DNA of 15,817 bases from JARRJS01 sp037388885 (GCA_037388885.1 JARRJS010000080.1:1-15817), one strand, 5' to 3'; counted from the first letter of the stretch, positions 1 to 6,782 are shown. Program-made: numbers and translations. Notes: generated from the letters alone by a model not told the origin.

Positions 1-206
1 CCGCCGGACCCGCCCACGATCTCGTGGGTCGCACGGCCGGCCACAGCCTGGGACGACAGCGTGAACGCCCGACGTGCGCTGCCGATGGCCAGGTCCACCG
101 CCAGCACGACAGCCACGCCCAGGGCCACGCCCAGCGCCGACAGCCCGATCTGCCACGGGTGGCGCAGAACCCAACGGCGGCTGGCCCGACCCAGCACACT
201 GCTCAC
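1..206 (-). CDS. FtsX-like ABC transporter permease, N-terminal part (runs off the window)
   Basis: This is the first 68 codons of an integral-membrane permease of the FtsX/MacB/YbbP kind, the partner of the ATPase just upstream. The start is a GTG at 206-204 that overlaps the ATPase stop as GTGA (203-206), which argues for translational coupling. Reading on gives a short basic N-terminus (RASRRWVLRHPWQ), one hydrophobic helix (about residues 20-42, IGLSALGVALGVAVVLAVDL), then SARRAF and AVAGRATHEIVGG, which begin the extracytoplasmic part. This N-terminal pattern is typical of the long YbbP-type permeases that export lipophilic substrates, but the substrate cannot be read from this fragment. 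The rest of the gene lies beyond base 1. Confidence 0.8.
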   Translation of the reverse strand, partial: MSSVLGRASRRWVLRHPWQIGLSALGVALGVAVVLAVDLAIGSARRAFTLSSQAVAGRATHEIVGGSG

Positions 207-877
207 GACGACCGCTCCTCCAGCCGACCGTCGCGCAGGTCGAACACCCGGTCCGCCAGCGTCACCAACTCCGGGCTGTGCGTCACCACCAGCATCGTGC
301 GGCCCGAGCCCCGCACCAGCTCGTCCATGAGCGCCAGCACCCTGCGACCCGTGTCTGTGTCCAGGTTGCCCGTCGGCTCATCCGCAAGCACGATCTGCGG
401 CTCGTGCACCAGTGCCCGCGCGATGGCCACACGCTGTTGCTCACCGCCCGACAGCCGGTCCGGGTACGTGCCCGACCGGTCCGCAAGCCCGACCCGCTCC
501 AGGAGCGACCGGGCACGCTCGTGGTCCGTCGGGCCCACCCGCCGGCTCAGCTCCAGCGGCAGCAGCAGGTTCTCCTCGACGGTCAGCGTCGGGATCAGGT
601 TGAAGAACTGGAAGACGAAGCCGATATGATTACGGCGAAACACCGTGCGGTCCCGCTCGGACAGCGACGTCGTCGACGTGCCGTTCACGCGCACGTCCCC
701 GGACGTCGGCAGATCGATGCCGCTGACCAGGTTGAGCAGCGTCGACTTCCCCGTCCCGCTGGGACCCATCAACACCACCACCTCGCCCGCGTCGATCCGG
801 CAGGTCACGTCCCGGAACACCACCCGGTCCCGGTCCCCCTCCCGATACACCTTCGTGAGATCTCGCAGCTCAATCAT
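203..877 (-). CDS. ABC transporter ATP-binding protein (LolD/MacB/YbbA type)
   Basis: This is a 224-residue cytoplasmic ATPase that would power the FtsX-like permease encoded immediately downstream. All the nucleotide-binding motifs are visible: Walker A GPSGTGKST (residues 38-46), a Q-loop FVFQFFNLIP (near 90), the signature LSGGEQQRV (about 142-150), Walker B IVLADEPTGNLD (about 162-173) with its catalytic Glu, and an H-loop VVTHSPEL. The 'FQFFNLIPTLT' and 'DEPTGNLD' forms are characteristic of the MacB/LolD/FtsE subgroup, which works mechanically on exported substrates rather than by pore transport. Length is normal for the family. The ATG at 877-875 is the natural start. No strong Shine-Dalgarno sequence precedes it, and a perfect 6-bp hairpin (880-895) sits right against it. 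The substrate is unknown. Confidence 0.93.
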   Translation of the reverse strand: MIELRDLTKVYREGDRDRVVFRDVTCRIDAGEVVVLMGPSGTGKSTLLNLVSGIDLPTSGDVRVNGTSTTSLSERDRTVFRRNHIGFVFQFFNLIPTLTVEENLLLPLELSRRVGPTDHERARSLLERVGLADRSGTYPDRLSGGEQQRVAIARALVHEPQIVLADEPTGNLDTDTGRRVLALMDELVRGSGRTMLVVTHSPELVTLADRVFDLRDGRLEERSS

Positions 878-879
878 GG

Positions 880-895
880 GCGCGAAATCTCGCGC
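880..895 (-). other. Small perfect hairpin abutting the ABC ATPase start codon
   Basis: The arms GCGCGA (880-885) and TCGCGC (890-895) are exactly complementary around a 4-base loop. The hairpin ends 2 bases before the ATG at 877 and would cover the place where a ribosome-binding site is expected. It may damp translation or may be chance in GC-rich DNA. Confidence 0.3.
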
Positions 896-932
896 AATTC
901 ACCGCGAGTTGCCAGGGCGAACGGGCAACGCA

Positions 933-971
933 GAGCCGCCCCGGACCCACCATGGGGGTCCCGGGCGGCTC
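933..971 (-). terminator. Long GC-rich hairpin between the pilin operon and the ABC operon
   Basis: The arms 933-948 (gagccgccccggaccc) and 956-971 (gggtcccgggcggctc) pair over 16 positions with a single C-C mismatch around a 7-base loop. The hairpin lies 57 bases past the stop of the PilX-like gene. A second perfect 8-bp hairpin (974-981 with 993-1000, 11-base loop) stands closer to that stop, and a 6-bp one (908-913 with 924-929) follows. No T-run follows on either strand, so a classical intrinsic terminator is not shown. A T-less hairpin barrier or RNA 3'-end stabiliser is the likeliest reading. Confidence 0.45.
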
Positions 972-973
972 GA

Positions 974-1000
974 CGCCGGCCTTGCGCTGCCCGGCCGGCG
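974..1000. other. Inverted repeat downstream of the PilX-like gene
   Basis: CGCCGGCC (974-981) and GGCCGGCG (993-1000) are perfect inverted copies around an 11-base loop, 28 bases past the TAG stop at 1030-1028. Together with the larger hairpin at 933-971 it forms a tandem structured 3' region of the pseudopilin transcript. There is no T-tract. Confidence 0.35.
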
Positions 1001-1027
1001 CCTGACTGGCCTACGGGCTCGACCCGC

Positions 1028-2209
1028 CTACCAGCCCGCCGGCACCGGAGCCATGGCGGAAATGTCCGCCCAGTTGCGGTAGGTCAACGGGATCGGCCGC
1101 AACACATTCTTGAACGGCGCTCGTGACCGGCAGTTCGAGTACTGGACGAGGGAGTTACCGGTCGTCGTGCTCGTGGAGTTCAGGTCGCCACCGCCCGCCA
1201 CCAGCGCCGTGCCCTCGATGTGGTTGCCGTTGCCGCTGGTGAACAGCGTCCCCTTCACGATCACGATGCCGTAGAACTGCATGTTGCCCGTGAGATCCAG
1301 GTCGCCGTCCACGATGAGGATGCCCTGGCCGATCCCCGTGGTCAGGTGCGCATCGCCCGTGATGTGGATGATGGGCAGGTAGTCACCGCATACGTTGGCG
1401 GGGTTCGGGTCGCCCCAGTTCATGTTGTTGCTGGTGTTGCAGACCTGGTCGCTCCCTACCGTCATCGACACGGGGGCCATGCCGGTGTAGAGCTCGCCAC
1501 CCGGCAGCGTGATGTCCGCCATGCTCGCCAGCTGGTCCACGCTCATGCTGCCCAGGTTCATGAGCTTCGCCGAGTCCAGCGTCATGTCCTGCGCAAGCTT
1601 CGGCGAGCCATAGATGTGGTCCTTGTTCGGCTCGGCGATGAGCATCGTATCCCGGGCCGCGACGCCCGCAACGCTGTCGCCCGGCATGCAGCCCGGCCCG
1701 CCGCTGTCGGAGCCGTTGATCTGCGAGTTGCCGCCGGCACTCAACCCGGCGGCCACGGCCAGGGCCGCCTTGACCGGCAGTTCGGCGGAAGGGAGTCGCA
1801 CCACGGCGCTCACCTTGCGCATCGCGACGTTGTCGCGACCCCGGTGTACCAGCCGGCCTTCGGACACGATGATCAGCAGCCGACTGTTCAACCGGCGGAA
1901 CGTGACCCGGTACTCGCCCACCGTGTCGCCGCCGATCTCCACCGGCACCGGCGCCAGCACGTGCGCCGTCGGCACCGTGTCGTCCATGGTACTGTCCTGG
2001 AAGAAGTGAGCCTTCAAGGTGCCGAGGACGTCCTGGAGACCTGTGTCCGCAATGAACAGCGCTTCCGTTCCGGAGGACAGGCTGCGGCTCATCCGGTCCT
2101 CATGGCTGGCCGTCATGAAGCTGCCCGTCACCAGCGCCGCCGCGAACACGAGCACGAACAACGTTGCGACCAGCACAAAGCCTTCCCGATGTGTGCTCGA
2201 CGTGGACAT
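1028..2209 (-). CDS. PilX/GspK-like minor pseudopilin with beta-rich C-terminal region
   Basis: This 393-residue protein is the last gene of the pseudopilin operon. Its N-terminus has a prepilin-peptidase-like leader, Gly10-Phe11, then a hydrophobic helix (FVLVATLFVLVFAAALVTG). Position +5 of the mature form is Ala rather than Glu, as in PilX_N and GspK proteins that sit at the pilus tip. The following segment (EDRMSRSLSSGTEALFIADTGLQD) matches the amphipathic helix of PilX_N proteins. After about residue 280 the sequence turns into short hydrophobic strands separated by Gly/Asn turns (for example GILIVDGDLDLTGNMQFYG), suggesting a beta-helix or stacked-strand fold. Four cysteines lie in the C-terminal two thirds. 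A GAGGTG ribosome-binding site stands 5 bases before the ATG, and 11 bases separate it from the preceding stop. A tip adhesin or priming role is inferred. Confidence 0.8.
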   Translation of the reverse strand: MSTSSTHREGFVLVATLFVLVFAAALVTGSFMTASHEDRMSRSLSSGTEALFIADTGLQDVLGTLKAHFFQDSTMDDTVPTAHVLAPVPVEIGGDTVGEYRVTFRRLNSRLLIIVSEGRLVHRGRDNVAMRKVSAVVRLPSAELPVKAALAVAAGLSAGGNSQINGSDSGGPGCMPGDSVAGVAARDTMLIAEPNKDHIYGSPKLAQDMTLDSAKLMNLGSMSVDQLASMADITLPGGELYTGMAPVSMTVGSDQVCNTSNNMNWGDPNPANVCGDYLPIIHITGDAHLTTGIGQGILIVDGDLDLTGNMQFYGIVIVKGTLFTSGNGNHIEGTALVAGGGDLNSTSTTTGNSLVQYSNCRSRAPFKNVLRPIPLTYRNWADISAMAPVPAGW

Positions 2210-2220
2210 GCGTCACCTCG

Positions 2221-3042
2221 TCAGTTGTTGCGCAGGTACAGTCGCGTGGAGAGCGTCTCCGGGGGAACGCCCACGCCGGCATTGCCCGGTGTCCGTAAGG
2301 TCATCCTGATCTGCGCCACCGCGTGGGGATCCGCCGTTGCCGCGCCGCTGCTGTCGTAGTAGGCGAACAGCGGAGCGCCGTTGGACGGCGCCGCCAGCCC
2401 CTCCGCGATGACGTGCTCGCCGTCGGCCGAGCGCCGCACGATGACCCACTGCCCACCGGACTGCGTCAGCCCGTAGCCGACCCACTCGAAGCCGCGCACC
2501 GGCTCCCCCTTCTCTACACCGGACATGTCGATGCCCGGCGTGGCAATCCCCTGCGAGGTCGCCCCGGGCCAGCTCGTGGCGCACGACGTGTTCGCTACCG
2601 CACCCGTATTGCCCACGACATCCGTCTGCCACTGATCGTCGCCGGCGTCCTGGACCGTGTCCTGCTCCGCGTACGCCATGACGTGGTCGCCCTTCGCGAA
2701 CGTCTCGCCCAGCACCCACAGGTCCAACCACTTCGCGCCCTTGTTCACGTCGCAGATCACGGCGAACTGCCGGAGCGCCCGGAACCGGACCGAGTCGCTC
2801 GAGACCATGGCCAGGTCGCTGCCCCCGTTCCCGCTGCCGGCGAACGAAGCCGCTTCCCGCAGCTCCGTCCCGAGCACCGCCAACGCCGTGCGTAGCGACG
2901 AGCGCGACGCTGCCTGGATGGCCTGCGCCCGGGCGCTCCGCTGCTGCGTGAACAGAATCCGGTATGCCGCGCTCAAGATCAGTCCCGTCAGCGCCAACAC
3001 GATCAGCAGCTCGATAACGGTGAATCCTTCGCGGCGCCTCAT
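2221..3042 (-). CDS. PilW/GspJ-like prepilin-type minor pseudopilin
   Basis: This 273-residue protein has a type IV prepilin N-terminus: basic leader MRRREG, cleavage after Gly6, mature Phe-Thr-Val-Ile-Glu with Glu at +5, then a hydrophobic helix (LLIVLALTGLILSAAYRILF). Prepilin peptidase would cut and methylate it, and the helix packs into the pilus or pseudopilus core. The rest is a globular, mostly beta region ending in RLYLRNN. Size and position correspond to PilW or GspJ. The open frame extends upstream, but the ATG at 3042 is preferred because it gives a normal leader and because ATGA (3039-3042) overlaps the stop of the PilV-like gene. A GGCGGA stands just before it. Confidence 0.85.
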   Translation of the reverse strand: MRRREGFTVIELLIVLALTGLILSAAYRILFTQQRSARAQAIQAASRSSLRTALAVLGTELREAASFAGSGNGGSDLAMVSSDSVRFRALRQFAVICDVNKGAKWLDLWVLGETFAKGDHVMAYAEQDTVQDAGDDQWQTDVVGNTGAVANTSCATSWPGATSQGIATPGIDMSGVEKGEPVRGFEWVGYGLTQSGGQWVIVRRSADGEHVIAEGLAAPSNGAPLFAYYDSSGAATADPHAVAQIRMTLRTPGNAGVGVPPETLSTRLYLRNN

Positions 3043-3422
3043 TCCGCCGGCTCCGCGATGCGGATGACGAACGTGTCCACCACGCTGCCGCCAATGCGGC
3101 CGTGCCGCAGGCCCGGCCCGTCGCTGATCAGGTACACCGACTTCAGGTCGCTCCCCACCTGCGACACCGTGCAGTCCACCGTGTAGCGACCGGTCACCAG
3201 GGACCCGCTGCCGCACGCGCTGGCCAGCGAGCCGTAGCCCACCGCCCGGACCCGCTCCGCCGCCGTCTGGATCGCCGCCATGCGCGCCGTACGAGCCTGC
3301 GCCAGGCTCATCTGCGTCAGCGTGTGCGCCGTGCCGCCCGCCACCGCCAGCAATCCGGCCGTCAGCAGAAGCAGCGCGACGACCACTTCCAGCAGCGTGA
3401 AACCATCCCGTGTCTCGTTCAT
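3039..3422 (-). CDS. PilV/GspI-like prepilin-type minor pseudopilin
   Basis: This 127-residue protein has leader MNETRDG, cleavage after Gly7, mature FTLLEV with Glu+5, and the helix VVVALLLLTAGLLAVAGGTAHTL, the form of PilV and GspI proteins. The small C-terminal domain holds two cysteines (ACGS and DCTV) that could pair. A longer frame starting at 3461 exists, but the ATG at 3422 is chosen because it overlaps the stop of the FimT-like gene as ATGA (3419-3422), has GAGG a few bases upstream and gives a standard 7-residue leader. It overlaps the next gene by 4 bases as well, so the three genes are probably translationally coupled. It is expected to join the minor-pilin tip complex with its neighbours. 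Confidence 0.86.
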   Translation of the reverse strand: MNETRDGFTLLEVVVALLLLTAGLLAVAGGTAHTLTQMSLAQARTARMAAIQTAAERVRAVGYGSLASACGSGSLVTGRYTVDCTVSQVGSDLKSVYLISDGPGLRHGRIGGSVVDTFVIRIAEPAE

Positions 3423-3895
3423 TTCGGCCTCACCGCGCCTGTAGCGGATAGACTGCTCCACGCCGTGTTCCCTCCGACCTTCACGCCGATGTCGTTCGAT
3501 GTTTCACTGCATGCGGGGTGTGCGAATCCGAGCGGCGAGTAGCACACATGGAGGGTGCCCGAAGAGATCTGCAGGTCGGCGTCGTCCCGGGCCTTCATGT
3601 CGAACACCTCGATGGTATCGCCGGACGCCGCCAGCACCGTCAGCACATCCGTCGCCGCGTCCATGCTGAGAAGCACCATCTCGCCTCGCTGCACTGCCGC
3701 CATCTGCGCCCGCGAGGCCACGTACATCAGATCGTTCTGCGCGTTTTCCACCCGACGATGCGTCACGACGTCGCCAATGGAGGGGAATGCAACCAGTGCC
3801 ATCACGCTCATCATCACCAGCACGACGATGATCTCGATGATGGTGAAACCGCTGCGGGCCGACCAACACGTGGGGCTTGATTCGACGTCTGCCAT
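3419..3895 (-). CDS. GspH/FimT-family pseudopilin
   Basis: This 158-residue protein is the first gene of the pseudopilin operon. Its leader is longer than usual (16 residues, MADVESSPTCWSARSG) before FTIIEI with Glu+5 and the helix IIVVLVMMSVMALVAFPSIGDVV. Typical GspH/FimT features follow: an amphipathic helix with RRVENAQNDLMYVASRAQMAAVQRG, then a beta-rich head. Two cysteines near the end (HVCYSPLGFAHPACSE) could form a disulfide loop. In P. aeruginosa the related cluster is fimU-pilV-pilW-pilX, the same order as here. The ATG at 3895 is preceded by AGGCGGA. No convincing promoter was found in the 272 bases upstream, and the major pilin and motor genes are not in this window. Confidence 0.85.
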   Translation of the reverse strand: MADVESSPTCWSARSGFTIIEIIVVLVMMSVMALVAFPSIGDVVTHRRVENAQNDLMYVASRAQMAAVQRGEMVLLSMDAATDVLTVLAASGDTIEVFDMKARDDADLQISSGTLHVCYSPLGFAHPACSETSNDIGVKVGGNTAWSSLSATGAVRPK

Positions 3896-4167
3896 GGTCC
3901 GCCTGTCGCGTGGTCCTGGACGGCCACCGCAACCGCTCCCGCCCGACTCACGCGGGAGCGCCGGCTCTACTACCGAGGGGGGAGAGGTCGTCGAGGGATG
4001 GCTCGGGCCGGCCGTCCGGTTACAACCACACTCGCTTCAAGATATGGGCCGCATTGCGATGTGCCCGATTCGTCGCAACATGCAACACGGCCGCCGGGGC
4101 CGAGGCAGGAAAAAATGTCCGGGATGCGCACCAATTGTGTGAGCGAAACCGCGCACCCGTCGGACGA
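3896..4167. other. Intergenic region before the pseudopilin operon
   Basis: This 272-base gap should hold the promoter of the pseudopilin operon (minus strand) and the 3' end of the lexA operon. The side next to the VOC gene contains the candidate terminator at 4110-4165. I looked for sigma70 and sigma54 elements on the minus strand and found none with acceptable spacing. No open frame here has coding character. Confidence 0.5.
4110..4165 (-). terminator. Candidate intrinsic terminator of the lexA operon
   Basis: On the minus strand, directly after the VOC stop (4170-4168), GTCC, GGG and TGCGC (4165 to 4151) can pair in order with GCGCA, CCC and GGAC (4129 to 4117). One 3-base and one 1-base bulge interrupt the stem, and the loop is 21 bases. 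The hairpin is followed by a run of six T (4115-4110). Position and T-run fit an intrinsic terminator; the bulged stem and long loop weaken the call. Confidence 0.42.
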
Positions 4168-4575
4168 TCAGAAGCCCCAGGAGCCGCGCGTGATCAGCTC
4201 GATACTGTTGCCTGAGGGGTCGCGGAAATAGAGGGATCGGCCGCCCGCCGGCCACGTCAGCTCGGCTTCCACCTCCACGCCAGCCACATCCAGGAACGAG
4301 CGCCAGCGTTTCAGCGCTTCCTCGTCGGGGACGTCGAACGCCACGTGTCCCTGGCCTTCGGCGCCGTGCGGCGGCACGCGCCCGCCCTCGCGGGTGGCGG
4401 CTGCGTTGAAGCAGAGCACCAGGTCGCCGCCGACGCGGAAGAAGACGTCTCGACCCTCGTTGCGCGTGATGAGCTGGAAGCCGAGTCGTCGCCAGAAGCG
4501 CTCTGCCTGCGCCAGGTCGTCCACGTACAGCGCCGCTTCGTGGATCCCGTTCACTGCGGGATGGATCTGCGCCAT
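4168..4575 (-). CDS. VOC-superfamily (glyoxalase/bleomycin-resistance/dioxygenase) protein
   Basis: This 135-residue single-domain protein has the VOC fold pattern: GIHEAALYVDDLAQAERFWRRLGFQL at the N-terminus, a matching second half beginning GHVAFDV, and the closing signature YFRDPSGNSIELI. A plausible metal site is His12, His77 and Glu126, the positions used by glyoxalase I and Fos-type enzymes. The reaction cannot be deduced; glutathione or thiol transferase, isomerase and dioxygenase activities all occur in this fold. The ATG at 4575 overlaps the upstream dehydrogenase stop by one base (TGATG) and has GGGAGG 6-7 bases ahead, so it is preferred over a longer frame. It is the last gene of the lexA operon. 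Pairing with a 2-hydroxyacid dehydrogenase would suit small-aldehyde or 2-oxoacid handling, which is only an inference. Confidence 0.82.
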   Translation of the reverse strand: MAQIHPAVNGIHEAALYVDDLAQAERFWRRLGFQLITRNEGRDVFFRVGGDLVLCFNAAATREGGRVPPHGAEGQGHVAFDVPDEEALKRWRSFLDVAGVEVEAELTWPAGGRSLYFRDPSGNSIELITRGSWGF

Positions 4576-5516
4576 CAGCCGCCTCCCACCGGTGTGAGCA
4601 GCGGCTCGCCGCGCAAACCGCGTAGCAGGTTCTCCCACGCCAGCCGCCACATGCCGCGCCGCGCTTCCTCCGTGGCACTTCCCAGGTGCGGCAACAGCAC
4701 CACGTTGTCCAGGCGCCGCAGCCGTTCCGGGATCTCCGGCTCGTTCTCGTACACGTCCAGGCCCGCCGCACGCAGGTGGCCGCGCTCCAGCGCGTCGATG
4801 AGCGCCGCCTCGTCCACGATGGGGCCGCGAGCGGTATTCACCAGCACGGATCCGGCCTTCATACGCGCCAGCGCCGCAGCGTCGAGCAGATGCTCGGTCT
4901 CGGGCGTCAGCGGCACGTGGACCGAGACGACGTCGGACTCACCCAGCAGCGTGTCCAGCTCCACCGCACGTGCGCCCACCTGCGCCAGCCAGTCCGGGTC
5001 GAATGCCCGGTCCCAGCACAGCACGCGCATGCCGAACGCCGGCGCGCGCAGACCCACTTCCCGCCCGATGCGCCCGGCGCCGATCAGGCCGAGCACCTTG
5101 CCCTGCAGCTCCGTGCCCAGCAGCTGCGTCGGTCCCCACCCGGACCACGACCCCGAGCGCGCCAGCGCGCCGCCCTCCTGCACGCGCCGCGACGCCGCCA
5201 GGATCAGGGTCCAGGTCAGCTCGGCCGTCGCCACCGTCAGCACGCCCGGAGTGTTCGACACCGCCACGTCCCGCGCCCGCGCGGCCTCCAGGTCGATGTT
5301 GTCGTAACCCACCGCGTAGTTTGCCACCACCCGCAATTCCGGCAGGCCGTCCAGCTCCGCCGCCCCCACCGTGCGCGTCAGCAGGGGCAGAAGACCCGCG
5401 TAGTCACCGCTCGGCGTCGCCGCGTCCGACGGCAGCAGCTCCACCTCCAGGCCATCCGGCACCTGCGTTTCCCGCAGGAACGGATCCAGCTGCGCGTCTA
5501 CCAACACTCGCGCCAT
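4575..5516 (-). CDS. D-isomer-specific 2-hydroxyacid dehydrogenase (glyoxylate/hydroxypyruvate reductase-like)
   Basis: This 313-residue cytosolic oxidoreductase would reduce a 2-oxoacid such as glyoxylate or hydroxypyruvate with NAD(P)H. The N-terminal substrate-domain motif VVANYAVGYDNID (about 63-75) is typical of the GhrB/GyaR branch. The Rossmann motif GAGRIG is at 146-151, and the dinucleotide specificity loop reads CWDR (Asp169-Arg170). The catalytic triad is present: Arg230 in NTARGPIVDE, Glu259 in YENEPEIP and His277 in LLPHLGSAT. Length is normal. The ATG at 5516 is chosen over an upstream GTG at 5528 because GGAGG sits 5 bases before it. It follows tadA by 15 bases and overlaps the VOC gene by one base. 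The exact substrate remains open; phosphoglycerate dehydrogenase is unlikely because no ACT or regulatory domain is present. Confidence 0.9.
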   Translation of the reverse strand: MARVLVDAQLDPFLRETQVPDGLEVELLPSDAATPSGDYAGLLPLLTRTVGAAELDGLPELRVVANYAVGYDNIDLEAARARDVAVSNTPGVLTVATAELTWTLILAASRRVQEGGALARSGSWSGWGPTQLLGTELQGKVLGLIGAGRIGREVGLRAPAFGMRVLCWDRAFDPDWLAQVGARAVELDTLLGESDVVSVHVPLTPETEHLLDAAALARMKAGSVLVNTARGPIVDEAALIDALERGHLRAAGLDVYENEPEIPERLRRLDNVVLLPHLGSATEEARRGMWRLAWENLLRGLRGEPLLTPVGGG

Positions 5517-5531
5517 CCGCACCTCCACCCG

Positions 5532-5993
5532 TCAGCGACGTTCCAAGAAAAATGACCGGAGCTGCTCGGCCGCTTCCTCGGCCAGCACGCCTCCGGTCAA
5601 CTCCACACGGTGATTCAGCCGCGGGTCCTGCACCAGGTTGCCCAGCGACCCGCACATGCCCGTCTTGGGGTCCGCGGCCCCGTACACCAGCCGCTTCACC
5701 CGCGCCAGTACCATGGCCCCCGCACACATGGCGCACGGCTCCAGCGTCACGTATACCGTGGCGTCCGGCAGCCACCAGTGGCCCGCCACGCGCGCCGCCG
5801 CCCGCAACGCCACCAGCTCCGCGTGCGCCGTCGGGTCCGCATCGCCCCGCATGCGGTTGCGGCCCTCCGCCACGTTCTCCCCATCCACCACCACGGCGCC
5901 CACCGGCACCTCACCCGCCCGCTCCGCCTCCGCCGCCAGCTCCAGCGCCCGCCGCATCCAGCGCTCATCCGACGACGACGCCGATGCGCTCAC
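5532..5993 (-). CDS. tadA: tRNA-specific adenosine deaminase
   Basis: This 153-residue zinc deaminase converts adenosine 34 of tRNA-Arg(ACG) to inosine, allowing one tRNA to read several CGN codons. The N-terminus (WMRRALELAAEAERAGEVPVGAVVV) is the TadA pattern. The zinc site is His57-Ala-Glu59 with Glu59 as proton shuttle, plus Cys87 and Cys90 in LEPCAMCAGAM. NRM and DPTAHAE are also characteristic, and length is normal. The GTG at 5993 is the only start that keeps the usual dozen residues before WMRRAL; only a weak GACGGA precedes it. It begins 4 bases after the lexA stop, so it is almost certainly cotranscribed with lexA. A general cytidine or guanine deaminase is the alternative but fits the motifs less well. 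Confidence 0.94.
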   Translation of the reverse strand: MSASASSSDERWMRRALELAAEAERAGEVPVGAVVVDGENVAEGRNRMRGDADPTAHAELVALRAAARVAGHWWLPDATVYVTLEPCAMCAGAMVLARVKRLVYGAADPKTGMCGSLGNLVQDPRLNHRVELTGGVLAEEAAEQLRSFFLERR

Positions 5994-5997
5994 TCCG

Positions 5998-6657
5998 TCA
6001 CGTCAGCGCACCCTCGCCCGCATCACGAGGATCCGCGTCCGACGTACGACGCAACGTCCCCGGCACACGCAACCGCCGCAGCACGCTGATCACCCGACCC
6101 ACCACGTCCACCTGCCCCGCTTCCGCCAGGATCGGCGGATAACTCGGATTGGCCGGCTCCAGCAGCACACGGTCGTTCCGCGGGTAGTACCGCTTCACCG
6201 TCGTCTCGTCGGAAACGCGCGCCACCACGACATCGCCTTCGTCCAGGTCCCCCCAGACCACCGGCTCCACCAGCAGCAGATCACGGTCGCGGATGCCCGC
6301 ACCCGTCATGCTGTCCCCCGACATCGTCACGAAGAACGTCCCACTGGAGCCCGCCAGCCGGCGATCCAGCGAAAAGCCTGTTTCCGTCACGCCGGGCGCG
6401 CGTTGCCAGTGCGGTACGGCCACCGTGTCGTGGCCCAGGTCCACACCGATCAGCCGCACGCCGCGCGAACGCGCGGGGTCCCGCTCGATCCAGCCCTTGT
6501 CCGCAAGCGACTGCAGGTATTCCGACACCGTCTTCGTACTCTTGATGTCGAACCTGCGCCCGATCTCGCGGATGGACGGCTGGTAGGTGTGTTCTCGAAG
6601 GTACTCGACCAGGTAGTCGAGAATGCGACGTTCCAGTTTCGTGAGAGGCTCGGGCAT
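5998..6657 (-). CDS. lexA: LexA-type SOS repressor (S24 family) with altered cleavage site
   Basis: This 219-residue protein has the LexA layout. Residues 1-66 form a winged HTH (LTKLERRILDYLVEYL, then SIREIGRRFDIKSTKTVSEYLQSLADKGWI). From about 79 follows an S24 autopeptidase domain with nucleophile Ser116 in SGDSMTGAGI and general base Lys155 in DETTVKRYY, 39 residues apart as in LexA. LexA represses DNA-repair genes and is inactivated by RecA-stimulated self-cleavage at an Ala-Gly bond. Here the matching region reads VPHWQRAPGV (81-90), so Pro88 stands where the P1 Ala is expected, and the linker to Ser116 is about 9 residues shorter than in E. coli. The ATG at 6657 gives the standard N-terminus. 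A strong promoter and an overlapping palindrome lie upstream. Another S24 regulator is possible, but the wHTH favours LexA. Confidence 0.87.
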   Translation of the reverse strand: MPEPLTKLERRILDYLVEYLREHTYQPSIREIGRRFDIKSTKTVSEYLQSLADKGWIERDPARSRGVRLIGVDLGHDTVAVPHWQRAPGVTETGFSLDRRLAGSSGTFFVTMSGDSMTGAGIRDRDLLLVEPVVWGDLDEGDVVVARVSDETTVKRYYPRNDRVLLEPANPSYPPILAEAGQVDVVGRVISVLRRLRVPGTLRRTSDADPRDAGEGALT

Positions 6658-6753
6658 GGTCTCTTCTCGCTGGCCCGATCGGACCGGACGGCCCGGGTGA
6701 GGCGATCAGGACGCTGCTGTGCTGGACACCAACTGGCACGGAATGGACGATCC

Positions 6754-6782
6754 AGGATAGGCGGGAAAATGAGTAATGTCAA
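6754..6782 (-). promoter_or_regulatory. Sigma70-type promoter of the lexA operon
   Basis: On the minus strand TTGACA (6782-6777) is followed by exactly 17 bases and TATCCT (6759-6754). The -35 box is a perfect consensus and the -10 box matches 4 of 6. The expected start point is near 6747, giving a leader of about 90 bases before the lexA ATG. It is the best promoter in the window. Confidence 0.8.

Noticed and set aside
24..1126. Long plus-strand open frames opposite the ABC ATPase
   Set aside because: They are antisense shadows: rich in Arg/His/Pro/Gln, no recognisable domain, and the minus strand carries complete ATPase motifs.
3043..3216. 58-codon upstream extension of the PilW-like gene
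   Set aside because: The extension is Arg/Gly/His-rich, overlaps the PilV-like gene, and would bury the prepilin leader; the ATG at 3042 gives a normal one.
4000..4100. Possible sigma54 promoter (GGGCAC...AATGC on the minus strand) for the pseudopilin operon
   Set aside because: The GG to GC spacing is 11 bases instead of 10 and the -12 element is poor.
4970..6142. 390-codon plus-strand open frame
   Set aside because: Pro/Ala/Arg-rich sequence typical of the reverse of GC-rich genes; it spans three well-supported minus-strand genes.
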